64,000 nt of DNA, from positions 30,465,786 to 30,529,785 of the forward strand of contig OZ024724.1 in assembly GCA_964016875.1 (NCBI GenBank). Reading direction: 5' to 3'. A model generated the notes under the pieces. That model did no database searches. It saw only the letters and a program-made list of their open reading frames with translations, and was not told the DNA's origin. The position numbers and the translations under genes were made by a program. Shown one piece after another: positions 11,734-23,049 of the stretch (position 1 is the first letter of the stretch; the number at the start of each line of letters is the position of its first letter). This stretch comes from Fallopia convolvulus (lineage: Eukaryota > Streptophyta > Magnoliopsida > Caryophyllales > Polygonaceae).

Positions 11734-12802
11734 TTGTGTGTGCCGACCGAGTCTACGGGCCGCATCCTATACGAGGCACATGAGGGGGTCTGTGGCTGCC
11801 ACCCTGGGTGGCGCGCCTTGTCACACAAAATCACCCATTTGGGGCACTTCTGGCCCACCCTCAGGCGGGACGCGAGGTCCTACGTCCAAAAATGTGACGG
11901 GTGTCAAAAGCACGGTAACCTCCAACACGTCCCGACCTCGCGTCAATGCTCCATCCACGCCCCATGCCCCTTCGCGATGTGGGGGATGGACATCCTTGGC
12001 CCCTTCCCCAAGGCCGCTGGCCAGGTGCGCTACATCTTGGTCATCGTTGATTATTTCACGAAGTGGGTCGAGGCGCAAGCAATGGCAAACATCACTGGGG
12101 CAAAGGTCTACGAGTTCCTATGGAAGAACCTCGTTTGCCGCTTTGGCGTCCCCATGACCATCATGACTGACCATGGCCCTCAATTTGACTGCGATGAGAC
12201 AAGAACCTTCTGCTCCAACCTAGGCATAGACCTCAAGTTTTCTTTCGTGGCCCACCCTCTGTCCAACGGCCAGGTTGAGAATGTCAACGCCCGCATCTTG
12301 TCCGACCTGAAGAACGCCTTGGCATGGCCCAAGGTCGCTGGGCGGAGCTTCTCCAACTCGTCCTCTGGACATATTGCACCACCGTGCGTCGCGCAACGGG
12401 CGAGACACCCTTTGCTCTAACTTACAGGGCGAAGGCGCTAGTCCCATGGAGACTTTGGTCCCATCGGCGAGGGTTTTTGACTTTAGTGAAAAAGAGAACG
12501 AGGCCAACCTTAAAGTTGAGCTACAGTTCAGAGACGAATTGCGTGAGGTAGCTGACCTACGCTCCAAAGAATACAAACGGCGCGTGGCAGTATATCACGA
12601 TAAGAAGGTCAGACCTCGTCTCTTGGTCACGGGTAACCTCGTTTTGAGGCGTACCGAAGGAGGCAAATTGGACCCTAACTGGGAAGGGCCATATCTCCTC
12701 GACGAGGAGGTCGCGCCCGGAGCTTTCAAGCTCAAAGACAACGAGGGACGTACCTTGAGCAAAACATGGAACGTCGATCGGCTAAAAAACTATTATGTGT
12801 AA
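11734..12802 (+). pseudogene. Retand-like integrase, frameshifted
   Basis: The frame 11734-12420 carries the zinc-binding region (HEGVCGCHPGWRAL, later CDGCQKHGN) and the core: first Asp in WGMDILGPFP, second in MTDHGPQFD, Glu in GQVENVNAR. The frame then shifts near 12320-12380 and the C-terminal part continues to 12802 (LRRTEGGKLDPNWEGPYLL, ending DRLKNYYV). The shift falls after the catalytic Glu. No chromodomain is seen, as expected for this lineage. The pol region ends here and the 46-bp repeats start about 80 bases on. Confidence 0.85.
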
Positions 12803-12879
12803 ACTCTCTAAAACTTCGTTGTTTCTTACCTGTTTTGGGAATAAAGGGTTGCAGAATTTTCAAAACTCTCTCAAAAATG

Positions 12880-14035
12880 AAAATCTCGTTTTTAAGTTTA
12901 TCCGTCGCTTCCCGCTTGGGGTTGGAGAATCTCGTGTTTAAGTCCATCCCTCGCTTACCGCTTGGGGTTGGAGAATCTCGTGTTTAAGTCCACCCCTCGC
13001 TTCCCGCTTGGGGTTGGAGAATCTCGTGTTTAAGTCCATCCCTCGCTTCCCGCTTGGGGTTGGAGAATCTCGTGTTTAAGTCCACTCCTCGCTTCCCGCT
13101 TGGGGTTGGAGAATCTCGTGCTTAAGTCCACCCCTTGATTCCCGCTTAGGGTTGGAGAATCTCGTGTTTAAGTTCATCCCTCACTTCCCGCTTGGGGTTG
13201 GAGAATCTCGTGTTTAAGTCCATCCATCGCTTCCCGCTTGGGGTTGGAGAATCTCCTGTTTAAGTTCATCCCTCGCTTCCCGCTTGGGGTTGGAGAATCT
13301 CGTGTATAAGTCCACCCCTCGCTTCCCACTTGGGGTTGGAGAATCTCGTGTTTAAGTCCATCCCTCGCTTCCCTCTTGGGGTTGGAGAATCTCGTGTTTA
13401 AGTCCACTCCTCGCTTCCCGCTTGGGGTTGGAGAATCTCGTGTTTAAGTCCACCCCTCGCTTCCCGCTTGGGGTTGGAGAATCTCGTGTTTAAGTCCATC
13501 CCTCGCTTCCCGCTTGGGGTTGGAGAATCTCGTGTTTAAGTCCATCCCTTGCTCGCTTCCCGCTTGGGGTTGGAGAATATCATGTTTAAGTCCATCCCTC
13601 GCTTCCCGCTTGCGGTTGGAGAATCTCGTGTATAAGTCCACCCCTCGCTTCCCGCTTGGGGTTGGAGAATCTCGTGTTTAAGTCCATCCCTCGCTTCCCT
13701 CTTGGGGTTGGAGAATCTCGTGTTTAAGTCCAACCCTCGCTTCCCTCTTGGGGTTGGAGAATCTCGTGTTTAAGTCCACCCCTCGCTTCCCGCTTGGGGT
13801 TGGAGAATCTCGTGTTTAAGTCCACCCCTCGCTTCCCGCTTGGGGTTGGAGAATCTCGTGTTTAAGTCCATCCCTCGCTTCCCGCTTGGGGTTGGAGAAT
13901 CTCGTGTTTAAGTCCATCCCTTGCTCGCTTCCCGCTTGGGGTTGGAGAATCTGGTGTTTAAGTCCACCCCTCGCTTCCCGCTTGGGGTTGGAGAATCTCG
14001 GGTTTAAATCCGCCACTCGCTTCCCGGTTGGGGGT
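12880..14035 (+). repeat. 46-bp tandem array, about 24-25 copies
   Basis: Unit CCCGCTTGGGGTTGGAGAAT followed by CTCGTGTTTAAGTCCATCCC and TCGCTT. Copies are mostly 90% or more alike. Variants (CACCCC, CACTCC, CATCCC; CCCTCTTGG for CCCGCTTGG; a 4-base TTGC insertion in two units) recur in order, showing block duplication. It lies between integrase and the antisense gene. Because 46 is not a multiple of 3, the small ORFs read across it are by-products. Amplified tandem repeats in this position are a known trait of Retand-type elements. Confidence 0.95.
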
Positions 14036-14043
14036 GGAAACAA

Positions 14044-14224
14044 TCGTCATGCGAGATCCGAGCAAGGCTCGTGATCTTGGCATAATAATTGTCATGCGAG
14101 ATCCGAGCGAGGATCGTGATCTTGGCATAATAATTGTCATGCGAGATCCGAGCGAGGCTCGTGATCTTGGCATAATAATCGCCATGCAAGATTCGAGCAT
14201 GACTCGAGATCGTGGCATAAGACC
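14044..14224 (+). repeat. 45-bp tandem repeat, 4 copies
   Basis: Unit TCATGCGAGATCCGAGCGAG followed by GCTCGTGATCTTGGCATAAT and AATTG. Three copies are close, the fourth degenerate. It is unrelated in sequence to the 46-bp array just before it. Confidence 0.88.
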
Positions 14225-14459
14225 AGCACCCGATGTGCTCCGAAGGCGCCACAAGGTATTGTGACACTCGGACCATGGGGTGGGATCGGGATATGTATAC
14301 AAGTAAGATAAAAACAAGAAACACAGACACATCCATAAGACAAAAAGAAATTGCATAGAATAAGGCACAAGGGCTTAAATGTTTAATTACAGACCCCGCA
14401 GGGTCACCAACATCATAGAAATAAAAAAAAACATCACAAAACCAGGGACATCCTTCAGT

Positions 14460-16829
14460 TCCTCGAGACCTCGGTGGCGGTGTCTTTCGGGGCATCAGCA
14501 GCGGTGTCCGCTGGAGCAGAGATAGCAGAAGGCTTCCCTGGCCGAGTTCCTCTGCGGAGGGCGCCTTGGTAGCCATATCCCCATCATCGTTAAGGAAGAA
14601 CTCGCATTCCCCCTCGGGCTCCTCCCCGACCTCTTCCCCCCATAGTCCCTGTGTAGCTGGGGTTGAAGAAGATAATGCGGGGCTCGATGATCCCATACTT
14701 TTCCACCGCCTACTTAACCCCCATGTGAACGGCCTGGCGGAACATCTTGTTCACGCTTCCCACTAGCTGCTCCTTGTACTCCGTTGACTCCACATACTTG
14801 GGCCCCACAGCCATCACCTCCTCGTTGAGCTCGTTGACGCGCCCCCGAAGGTTGGTAATCTCGTCCTCAGCCTTCAAAAGCTCCGCCTCCTTCTCCTTGA
14901 AGAAGTTGTGCTCAGCAGAGAGTTTTCCCCAAAGCTCCTCATTCTCGCTCTACAAAGCCCCGACCACCTCCTTTGCCTTATTCTCCCCCTCCTTCGCCTT
15001 AATTTCCCCCTCCTTTGCCTTTGCCGCCGCCTTGGCCTCATCCTTCGCCGCAACCTCCGCGGCCTTATTCCGCTTTCTGGCCTTGGCGAGCTCCTTCTCG
15101 TGCTTCTCACACTCCGCTGCGCGGGCTTTGAGTGCCGCCTCCATTTTGTCCATCCTCGTCCGGATAAGGGTAAGGCGAATGCGGTTGTAGTTCTCGAAAA
15201 AGGTATGTTGAGAATTCACAAAGTTGTTAAAAAAAGAAAAGCACGAAATCCAAAACAAAAGCGAGGTTTATGAAAGCAAAACGTACCATCGCCGAATAGC
15301 GGGCAGCCTCGTCGTCAAGGGCCTCCTCGGTGAGATTGTTGTCCCACGAGACCTCTTCTTTCCATTCATCCCGACTCCACCTCGCGGAAGCACCCCGAAC
15401 CGTCCCGGGACAGTGGAACTTCACGGGAGAAGGGCCAGCGGCGTTGAGGGCTCGTCCCTCAAAATTAATGATGGGGATGATCTCCCTCCTCGACAGGCCG
15501 CGCTGGCCGTCCCCCCTGGGATTCTTCTTTTTATCTCCGCGGGGGGACTCCGTTCCTTTCCTCTTCGACTCGGCATGATCGCCGGATCCTCGGGAGGCTT
15601 GAGAGGACGTTCTCGCGACGTCCCCCTTAGACGAGGCCCCCTCGGTTGTCTTCACCCCGGGCTCCTTCGGCGGCGGAGGTGTCACCTTCGGCTGCGAGGA
15701 GGGTGGCTTCACCGTCAGGGTCGGTTCCTTTATCATGATGCCCTGTTGACCTCGGGGAACCGAGACAGTAGAAGCAGAAGTCGCAGGTTTCTTTCCCTTC
15801 AACTTCGAGGTTAGAGCGTTGAAGTGGTCCACTGTCAAAGAAAGACATGAAAATAAGTTAGATAAAAAGCAATAAACGAAACATAACAACGAATCAAGCT
15901 ACCATGACCCGAGCGAAGACCCGTGGTCGTTGCTAGATAAGCGAGGTCTCAACCTTGTTGCCTAAAAACCAAGGGCAAATAACAAAGACAAACGAAAAAA
16001 GAAAAACAAGTACCCTCTTTGCCCTTGCGAGATGGAAGGGTGACGCTCATACCGACCCGCTCAAGCCGGTCCGGTGCCAGGTACTTCTAGTACGATTCCT
16101 GACGTTCCGGGTTATATCGTGCCTTGAGGTCTGTTCCGCGGCTTTATGTGCACTCTTGGGCCGAACAAAGTTGTCCGGTGCCGTGGGGAAGTTGAGATAC
16201 CTCCCATTAGGATCTCGAACCAGGAACCAGTTCTTCTTCCACGGCCCGCCGTTTGAAGGGGCCGTAGTGAGTTTAATACCCGGCAAGCTCAGGTTGACGA
16301 GGCAGGACTCGTGCTCCCTCCTCGCTAGAAACAGGCTCGACATAATGTCGAGATCCGGCCCATCCCCAATCTCGCGGCTGCGAACAGTGTAGGCACACAA
16401 TAGCCTCCACGAGTTGGGAAACAACTGGGCAGGGAAGATGCGCATGGACCACAAGAAATCAACGATGTGTGAGGCCAATGGCAGTCTAAATCCGGCCTGG
16501 AGACTGTGCAGGTGCACAACCACGCACCTGTCGTAGTGCGCCAAGGAGCAGCCCTCCCCTTCGGGGAGCGCTAGCTCAACTCCCTCGGGCCAGGCAAAAT
16601 CCTTGGCAATATCTGCGAGGTCTTTAGGCTTCAGGTCCGTAGGCAACCCCTCAGATTAGAAGGCCTCGTTCGAGTTTGAGGACATAGGGATCCGCTCCTC
16701 GAGGACAGGCGGGATGCTGGACACAACATCAGTAATGTGCTCCGCAAAAAAACTCGCGAGGTAGTTGGAGTCTGAAGACCTCACAATAACCTCGACAACT
16801 TCCTCATCAGAGATCGAAGACGAGGCCAT
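14460..16829 (-). pseudogene. antisense gene: gypsy-type transposon domain plus coiled coil
   Basis: It runs opposite to the retrotransposon. The first exon, from a likely Met at 16829 to about 16020, encodes DEEVVEVIVRSSDS and, after one in-frame stop at 16656, a domain with GFRLPLASHIVDFLW and FPNSWRLLCAY, which resembles Pfam 'Putative gypsy type transposon' (PF04195). A likely intron (donor AGAGGTACTTG about 16013; acceptor TTTGACAG about 15837) leads to a Lys/Pro/Ser-rich part, then a second likely donor near 15284. A Lys/Glu/Ala coiled coil (15190 to 14950) follows, then a stop, then more coil-like sequence (ENEELWGKLSAEHNFFKEK). Function is unknown. Confidence 0.7.
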
Positions 16830-17960
16830 TTCAACACCAGACGATGCGCCAAGTCGGGAAAAACACGAGTGAAGGGATACAACGGAGTCGCTAGAAGAAG
16901 GGTCACTGAGGACCAACGAGGGGGACCTCGTGTTCTATGAATCGCTAGTCTCTACACTCCATACGGACTCGAAACCTCCTTGTAGAATCTCTCTTGAGCC
17001 TTGAACGCGAAACCTGGCGGGGGGCTCACGGAGGTTTTCCTAGGCATGAAAGAGCGACGTCCAGGCCACAGAAGGCTAGCACCTGGAAAAGAAAGAAGTA
17101 TTGAGACGTTGGGCAAAACAACCAAAGAAAGAAAGCGCGAGGTCATAAGGGGAGAAGGCTACGTGGCACCCTAGCGCTACTCTGACAAGATAGGATGGCG
17201 GAGGAAACTTTGAAGCACCAAAAAGAGGAGAGAGAAAGAAGAATGGGAGCCAACGGTGGAAACACCAATCTTCCCGTCAGTCGGGCATCATGACGTTTGG
17301 GTTCCCAAGGGTTTCAAATTTCAAAACAACAAAGGGATGGGATAGAAGCATAATCGCCGATAGGCAGACGGAGTGTTTGAGGGCACGGTTGTCGCCACCC
17401 TTGCCCCGCCGTTTCACCGCCATGATAGTGGCTCAAGCGGCCAAAGACAACCGTCACCCATTAGGCACGGAGCCAAGAAAGAGAAAACGCAAAGAAGAGA
17501 TGGCAAGGGCAACGCGCAGAAGCACACGGTGCCCTCACCATCACCGTTTCACCGTCGTGATCCGGCGCGAGACACCAGGTGACACACCGTCAACCACCTG
17601 GAACATGAAGTGAAGAAAGGGCAAAAAGAAGAAAACCAAAGGGGTCGTGCGAACACGAGCGCCGCCCTCACCCCACCGTTTCACCACCATGACACCGACC
17701 CAAAACGCCAAGGAACGTCTCTCTCCCTTTAGAGCAGAAGGCGGCGAAAGGAAAGACGAAGAACATCGAAGGCAAGAAATAAAAGCTGAGCACTTACTTG
17801 TTTAGAATCGGCGTGGAGAAGACGGTGGTACAACCGGAGGATAGCGAAAGGTCGTCGGTAACCGTCTTGAAAACCGCTCACTGGGAACTGAACAGACGAA
17901 GAAAGAGAGAGAGCGAAAATGTTGGGAAGAAGATGAAGAGGAAGCGTGTGAGAGACGCCC
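16830..17960 (-). other. 5' untranslated exon and intron of the antisense gene (inferred)
   Basis: On the minus strand, below a TATA box, there is a pyrimidine-rich leader (TCGCTCTCTCTCTTTCTTCG), then a consensus 5' splice site AACAAGTAAGTGC near 17800 and a consensus 3' splice site CTTTCTTTTCCAG ending about 17085. A roughly 715-base leader intron is therefore likely. A short frame, MPRKTSVSPPPGFAF, starts at about 17044 and ends at 16952. Confidence 0.5.
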
Positions 17961-17970
17961 TTATAAAGAG
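17961..17970 (-). promoter_or_regulatory. TATA box of antisense gene (inferred)
   Basis: Minus-strand CTTTATAAGG, followed about 30 bases on by a pyrimidine-rich leader and then a GTAAGT donor. It points into the element, opposite to the LTR promoter. Confidence 0.5.
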
Positions 17971-18239
17971 CAGGCTTGGGCCTCTCTTCGCTCCCGAAAG
18001 GCTCGTTGGACCTATCCTATCTGGACGGCCCATTAAGAAAAGTACAAAGAGCGGGCCCAAGAAGCGACACCCGTACAAGCAAGAGAAAAGCCTAAGTACA
18101 GGGCCTTGCAAGGAGAACACCTCGTAATATGTCCCCCCAACCTCCAAAACCTCACACCTCGCAATATGCCCACTCAAACTCCAAAACCTAGCACCTCTCA
18201 AACCTAAGGAGATTATGACATGCGACCCTCGGGACGAGG

Positions 18240-18258
18240 TCCCCAAGCCATGGGGTTG
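18240..18258 (+). promoter_or_regulatory. Retand-like polypurine-like tract before 3' LTR
   Basis: The bases before the 3' LTR read AGCCATGGGGTTG. This is a weak purine-rich run, placed where the plus-strand primer should lie. Confidence 0.4.
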
Positions 18259-19066
18259 TGATGATGTCCAAAATGGTAAAATAGGAGGTGGGCCCGAGAC
18301 ACAAAGAATAAACAGACCCAACGGGACTCCCAAGGTGGATTCTGAGGCCCACAATCACAACCGTCATTTAATTAAACAAAATTCCTATCTCCGCGAGGTC
18401 TTCCAAGATCTCGAAATGAGGTCTCAACCTCGTAACCGACTCAACTGACACGCCCGCCCACCTGGACCATTCAGCTGGCACCGCTTACCTAAATTAATTA
18501 CCGGCTGCCTCACCTCCACACCAATCAAGATCCCGGATCTCGGGCGTCCCACATCGGACAATGATCAAAATCCGACTCTCTAATTCTGTATTAATAGAGG
18601 AGAACCTCGTAGGTAGAAGGGGTCGAAAAAACATCTTGAACACAAGAACTATCTAGTTCGTTGAAGATCGACGTGATTGTAACATCGTCAAAAGACCTCG
18701 CTATAGACAAGTGAAGTCCACAAAAAGACTTCAAGTCACACAAGGCCCTCGCTCACATCAAAGACCTCGCTACACAATCTCGCAAGCCACCTTCACCACA
18801 CTCTCAGCTCAGCGTCGCGCTAAGATCTGTCAAGCGACACCTAGGGAGTAGAATCACATAGCAACTAGGAGATCTCGAACATTGTTAGATCGAGGTCTCA
18901 CATACTCGTAGCAGGTATAGGCTGTAAATCTCGTTCGTTTGTAAGTCTCGTAGACTCGTAACCTCGTTGTAAGAAAACCGTAAATAAAGAAGCAAGTGTT
19001 TGCACAATCGAATATAATAATCTTGTTTCTTGTCTTTTAGCGAACGATTTATTTCGGGTTTCATCA
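18259..19066 (+). repeat. Retand-like 3' LTR
   Basis: 808 bp, same length as the 5' LTR, ending TTTCATCA, and followed by the target duplication GATAT at 19067-19071. Many substitutions separate it from the 5' copy. Confidence 0.92.
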
Positions 19067-20110
19067 GATATGGTGTGCTAATGATAAATAAGGAAAATAT
19101 GCAGTTCAAGCAAATAGAGAGAATGCAATAAGACAAGCAATGCAATATATCCCTTTATAAGCTTTTAAACACATGCAATCTATCAATTGACTCTATGCAA
19201 GTTAATAAAGCCAAATTTAAGCACGCAAGGACAGAAATATGGTAGGCTAAAGTGACTTTTATTTCGTCACTAATTTTTCTTCAAAGTGATTTTACTTAGC
19301 TACTTTTCTAGCAAGCAATCACTAGGGTGAAAGTGCCTTGAAACTAGCTGGGGTAGATTACTTCTTTTTTTCTCTTTTTTTTTTGACTTTATGCACAAAC
19401 TACTCTTGTGTTAGAATGAACAAAGTAAAGCAAAGCAACAACTAATGCAAATAGGGAAGAATGAAGCGTTTTTTTAGTGACTTTAAACTACTAATGACAC
19501 CAGCTATAAGCCAAATTAACAAAGAAGAAAAGGGGTAGGTCGAATTTAATAGGATGCAATAGCAAAAACCAGCAAATATTAAACAAGCAATATGAATCTC
19601 TATCAATCATGCAATATGAATGAAAAACTCATAAAAACTGTAGGAAAACAATTGCTAATCTATATTGCAATTAAACTCAACTAATTCAGCCAAAAACATG
19701 CAAAAATCCCCTAAATATCTCCGAGTTGGTTGATTACTTGGGGGGCAAGCAATTGAACAAGGAGATTAGGGTTTGGAGAGTTCGGCCGCCAATTACGGTT
19801 TGAGGGGTGGGGTGGCGATTTGGCTTTGTGGTGGTGCTATTGGCGCGGTGTTGGTGGGGTTAGGTTCGGACCAGGGTGGTGGATGGTGCGGTGCCCTAGA
19901 GCGACACCAGATATGGGTGGTCCGGCAGTGGTGGTTGGTGGTATTGGCGGAATTTGGTGGTTTGGTGGAGGAAAAATTCAGCCTTTGTCTCAAAGTGTAT
20001 AAGATATGGAAAAGGTATGAACTTTAAGGCTAAAAACTGAATTAATGAACTAGAAAACAAATTGAGGGAAGAAAATATTACTTGGCGAGACGTTGGAATA
20101 TGATACCACT
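19067..20110 (-). other. gypsy A leader, 5' part, with primer site at 20101-20108
   Basis: About 1 kb of non-coding leader between the gypsy A 5' LTR and its gag. TGGTATCA on the minus strand (20108 to 20101) lies 2 bases from the LTR and matches the start of an initiator-tRNA-Met primer site, although the following bases (TATTCC) diverge from the usual GAGCC. Small frames such as 19773-20027 have no recognisable motif. Confidence 0.65.
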
Positions 20111-21249
20111 TAATACGTGATTGCCTCGGAATTCTCCTTAGAAATCTCGTATATGACCCATACGATCCCGATCTTGCCTAGTAATCTCGTTTCAATCCTG
20201 AAATTGCTTCAAAGTTAATATCTTGTTGATCAAGTAACGAAACTGAATTGAATGAAAGGAACAAGCTGAATTCTAGAGAAAAATTAACTTGATAGTCAAA
20301 GCGGATTGGCTCTAACACTAAATCCGATTGATTCACTAGTTTGATCTTTAATAATCAAAGATAGAACAATCCAATTGATCTAAACCACAACTTAGATTCG
20401 AAAGCAAAGAGAGAGAGTTCGGATTTGATGGAGAATGAATGATGATGATGATCGAATTCCAATTGCAAGCACACGTGTGTATTTTTGGAGCCCAAGAGAT
20501 AGTCTAAACCAATTGGGTTTAATCTCTCTCAAGATGATTTTTCATTCATGAAATTGCAAAGTATAAATAGTAGAATACAAGTGTCTTCCTTGGAGAGCAA
20601 GGCACTCCTATGTCCGACTCTAATAGATTGAGAGAGGTCCATGTCTTGCTTCCCAAGATATAATAAAATATCTAAAACTATAACAAACTAGATTCCCCTT
20701 AAATAAAATAAATCATGGCTGATTTATTTATTTAAGGAAAATAGCCTAACAAACTCAAAATATCTTAAAGATAAAACAAACATAAGAGAGAGAAAATTCA
20801 ACTAACTAACATCAGCCTATTGATTGAATTCTCTACATTATTAAAATAAAAACACGCCTATAATAAAAATAATAAAGCAGATATTTTCCATATTTAGATT
20901 GATCAAGTCACAGGGTTGACTTTGACCCATGTAACAACTTATCTCACCCGGTCACTTACTAAATTCAGCCCTGAAGTGAGACAAGCTAATACATGTTTCT
21001 AAATAAGGAAATATTGTGTGAAACTCGGCCCATAGAATTAATCCATTGAATCCGGGCTTAGTTGATGTCGAATGCACGTGACCCATCTTCTCTTGCTTGA
21101 CTCTTCAACAACAGCTGCTAATCGAACTAAGATTGATGTCGTGCCTTGAGCAATCTTCTTAGTTCGACTCCTTGTGATTGGTCCGTCAAAAAGGCACTCG
21201 AATCAACTCATTGACGTCGATAGGAGACATGGCTGGCTTCACTGCATCA
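20111..21249 (-). repeat. gypsy A 5' LTR
   Basis: 1139 bp, matching 1287-2432. It ends on the right in GCATCA, followed by the target duplication TTGCT (21250-21254). It carries a copy of the polyprotein tail, here with a one-base insertion (GTCAAAAAGG), so the tail is out of frame. Confidence 0.85.
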
Positions 21250-21834
21250 TTGCTGACCTCAAATAAGTCATCGACTTCAGAGTATACGTGACGAAATTAA
21301 TAAAAAGAAAAGACTCATTTGACACAATGTTTTTATAGTGGAAATGCTTGATCAACGAACTTCGTCAATCACGTTAGAAAAGCACTCCCGTCCAAGTTCT
21401 CACTTGGAAACATTCAAAGTCGTAGATTGCTTTATTAACCTCTTGAATATGTTTACAAGAACAACCCGAAGCTAACCCTACTCTTCATAGTGTGATAGCA
21501 CTTGTTTGAACCAAGTAAAGCCTCATTCTCAATCAACTAACAAGCCTATGAACTCTCTTCTTCTTACAATTCTTTCACACAATGTAGAGTATGAGTTCGT
21601 ACTATCTAAAACTACTCTAGGTATTAATAGTCAAAACTATAACTAAAGTATGGCTTAGGGCTTAAGGTAATATCGACACCCTATCCAAACTAAGAAGATA
21701 CTATCTATAACTAGAACATCTTAATCAGATCTTCAATATCACACACATCTTCAAGATCTTCTCCGGTTTTCTTTCTTTTACGTCGGGGACGTGACTCACA
21801 TTAGTGATTTAGTTCGCAGACTCAAGGTCGGCCA
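21250..21834 (-). repeat. copia A LTR, main fragment
   Basis: Aligns with the copia B LTR (24400-25110): CAAGTTCTCACTTGGAA, GTCGTAG.TTGCTTTATT, TGTTTACAAGAACA, ATATGGCTTA and ACGTCGG.GAC are shared. The expected TCTAACA end and adjacent polypurine tract are missing, so a deletion starts near 21835. Confidence 0.75.
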
Positions 21835-21970
21835 TATTTAAGCGTGATAAAACATGGCAAGATCAAATATCGACAATATATGCAATAAACTCAAATCTTC
21901 CTAAAATTTTCCCCTAAGTTGGATAGCTTGAATGATATTCAATATTAAATTTCCTTTTTTATCTACCCCG

Positions 21971-23049
21971 AAGGGGTGGGCATGGTTGGTTAACCGGGGT
22001 TTCGGTTAACCGGACATCGGTTAACCGGTAATTCGGTTATTAAAATACAATAACCATAATCGTACCGCTAGTTGTCGATTAACCATTATCTGCTAACCGT
22101 CAAATTCTGTATGGTTCATCGGTTAACCGACTTTGAAAAGAAAAATATTTTTTTTATCAAAAATCATATTTTTAATTTAAAAAATGCTTTATTTTTCAAT
22201 AAAATAAACTTAAATTGAAATTAAATACAATCACATTTTACATCTATTTCATAACATGTTTTATTTTCACCCAAATTTGCACCTACATGTTCATTACTAA
22301 TCTCCATCATAGTATTATGTCATCTGTTTCAAAAAAAATAAAGAGCAAAGTTCGGTGAGTAATTAGGGCATCTTTGCATAGAATTTGCGAAATCAGATCA
22401 CATTAGGAGGTAAGAAACAATGTAAGACACGAAGCACAAATCTCAACTCATCATTTCTGTATTAAACAACATATTTGTACATGCAATGCAACTATGCAAG
22501 CAAGTCAACCATAACTTAAGTGGAAAATATTCAATAATAAAATTGATGATTCCTTCCACCTTGAGATAGGCATATAAGAGGGATCTCACCTCTAAAAGAA
22601 TCGGTTTGACAGAGAAAGGAATAGAGGGTTTGTGTAAATTAAAGAGTAAAGTCTAAAGTGTAAATGAGGGTGTAAAAATCGAGCGTGTATCTTTGAGTTT
22701 TAACTCTCTGTATTAGGTTATGCATGTCATAAAAAATTAAAAAAAAAATTACACAAGTATAATGGGTAAATTTAATTGTATATTTTTTCTTTAACCTTTA
22801 TTAAAATACATCTATTATTTATTAAAACTAATTATATATATTTCTATATCTAAAAAAATATAATATATAGTAATAATATAATCGTTTTATCAGTTAACCA
22901 TTCGTGAAAATATTGATAACCGTACACGTACCATTAAACCGTTAAATGTATCGGTTGGTTAACCATAACCGATTAAAAAAAATTGCAGTACGGTTAACCG
23001 GAAAAAGTGATCGGTTTTGTCGTTTACGTTTTTTTTTTGCCCAGCCATA
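21971..23049. mobile_element. non-autonomous hAT-like element rich in GGTTAACCGG
   Basis: 1079 bp, AT-rich, no coding capacity. The ends are GGGGTGGGCATGG and, inverted, TATGGCTGGGCAAAA; GGGTGGGCA is a common plant hAT terminus. The flanks CTACCCCG (21963-21970) and CTTCCCCG (23050-23057) are an 8-bp duplication with one mismatch. The palindrome GGTTAACCGG recurs near both ends (for example 21991-22032 and 22990-23005). It is inserted in the 3' region of copia A. Confidence 0.7.

Larger units (their letters stand above)
6001..19066 (+). mobile_element. Tat/Retand-like Ty3/gypsy element with antisense gene
   Basis: 13.07-kb element with 808-bp LTRs at 6001-6808 and 18259-19066, both TGATGATG...CATCA, and a perfect 5-bp target duplication GATAT (5996-6000, 19067-19071). 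The order is LTR, primer site, degenerate gag, protease-RT, RNase H, integrase, tandem repeats, an antisense gene, LTR. Placement in the Tat lineage rests on the RNase H sequence type, the long non-pol 3' region with tandem repeats, and the antisense ORF. Coding regions are broken by frameshifts, stops, a small RT deletion and a hAT insertion at 9985. It is inserted in the leader of gypsy A. Confidence 0.9.
1287..21249 (-). mobile_element. gypsy A: minus-strand Ty3/gypsy element, RT deleted
   Basis: It is bounded by LTRs at 1287-2432 and 20111-21249 and flanked by TTGCT at 1282-1286 and 21250-21254. The order on the minus strand is 5' LTR, a tRNA-Met-type primer site, a leader, gag, protease, integrase, 3' LTR. 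RT and RNase H are missing. The leader is interrupted by the Retand-like element (6001-19066). The LTR starts TGATGC on the minus strand and encodes the last part of the polyprotein, including a PITRSRAKK motif. That arrangement, with the primer site, resembles CRM-type chromoviruses, but I could not verify the clade. Without the insertion it is about 6.9 kb. Confidence 0.85.

Noticed and set aside
12880..14035. CRISPR array
   Set aside because: The units are contiguous, with no unique spacers, and lie inside a plant retrotransposon.
13174..14043. small minus-strand ORFs over the 46-bp repeats
   Set aside because: They are by-products of a stop-poor repeat. The period is not a multiple of 3 and no domain is seen.
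19773..20027. Gly/Trp-rich 84-codon ORF
   Set aside because: It lies in the gypsy A leader, has low complexity and no recognisable motif.
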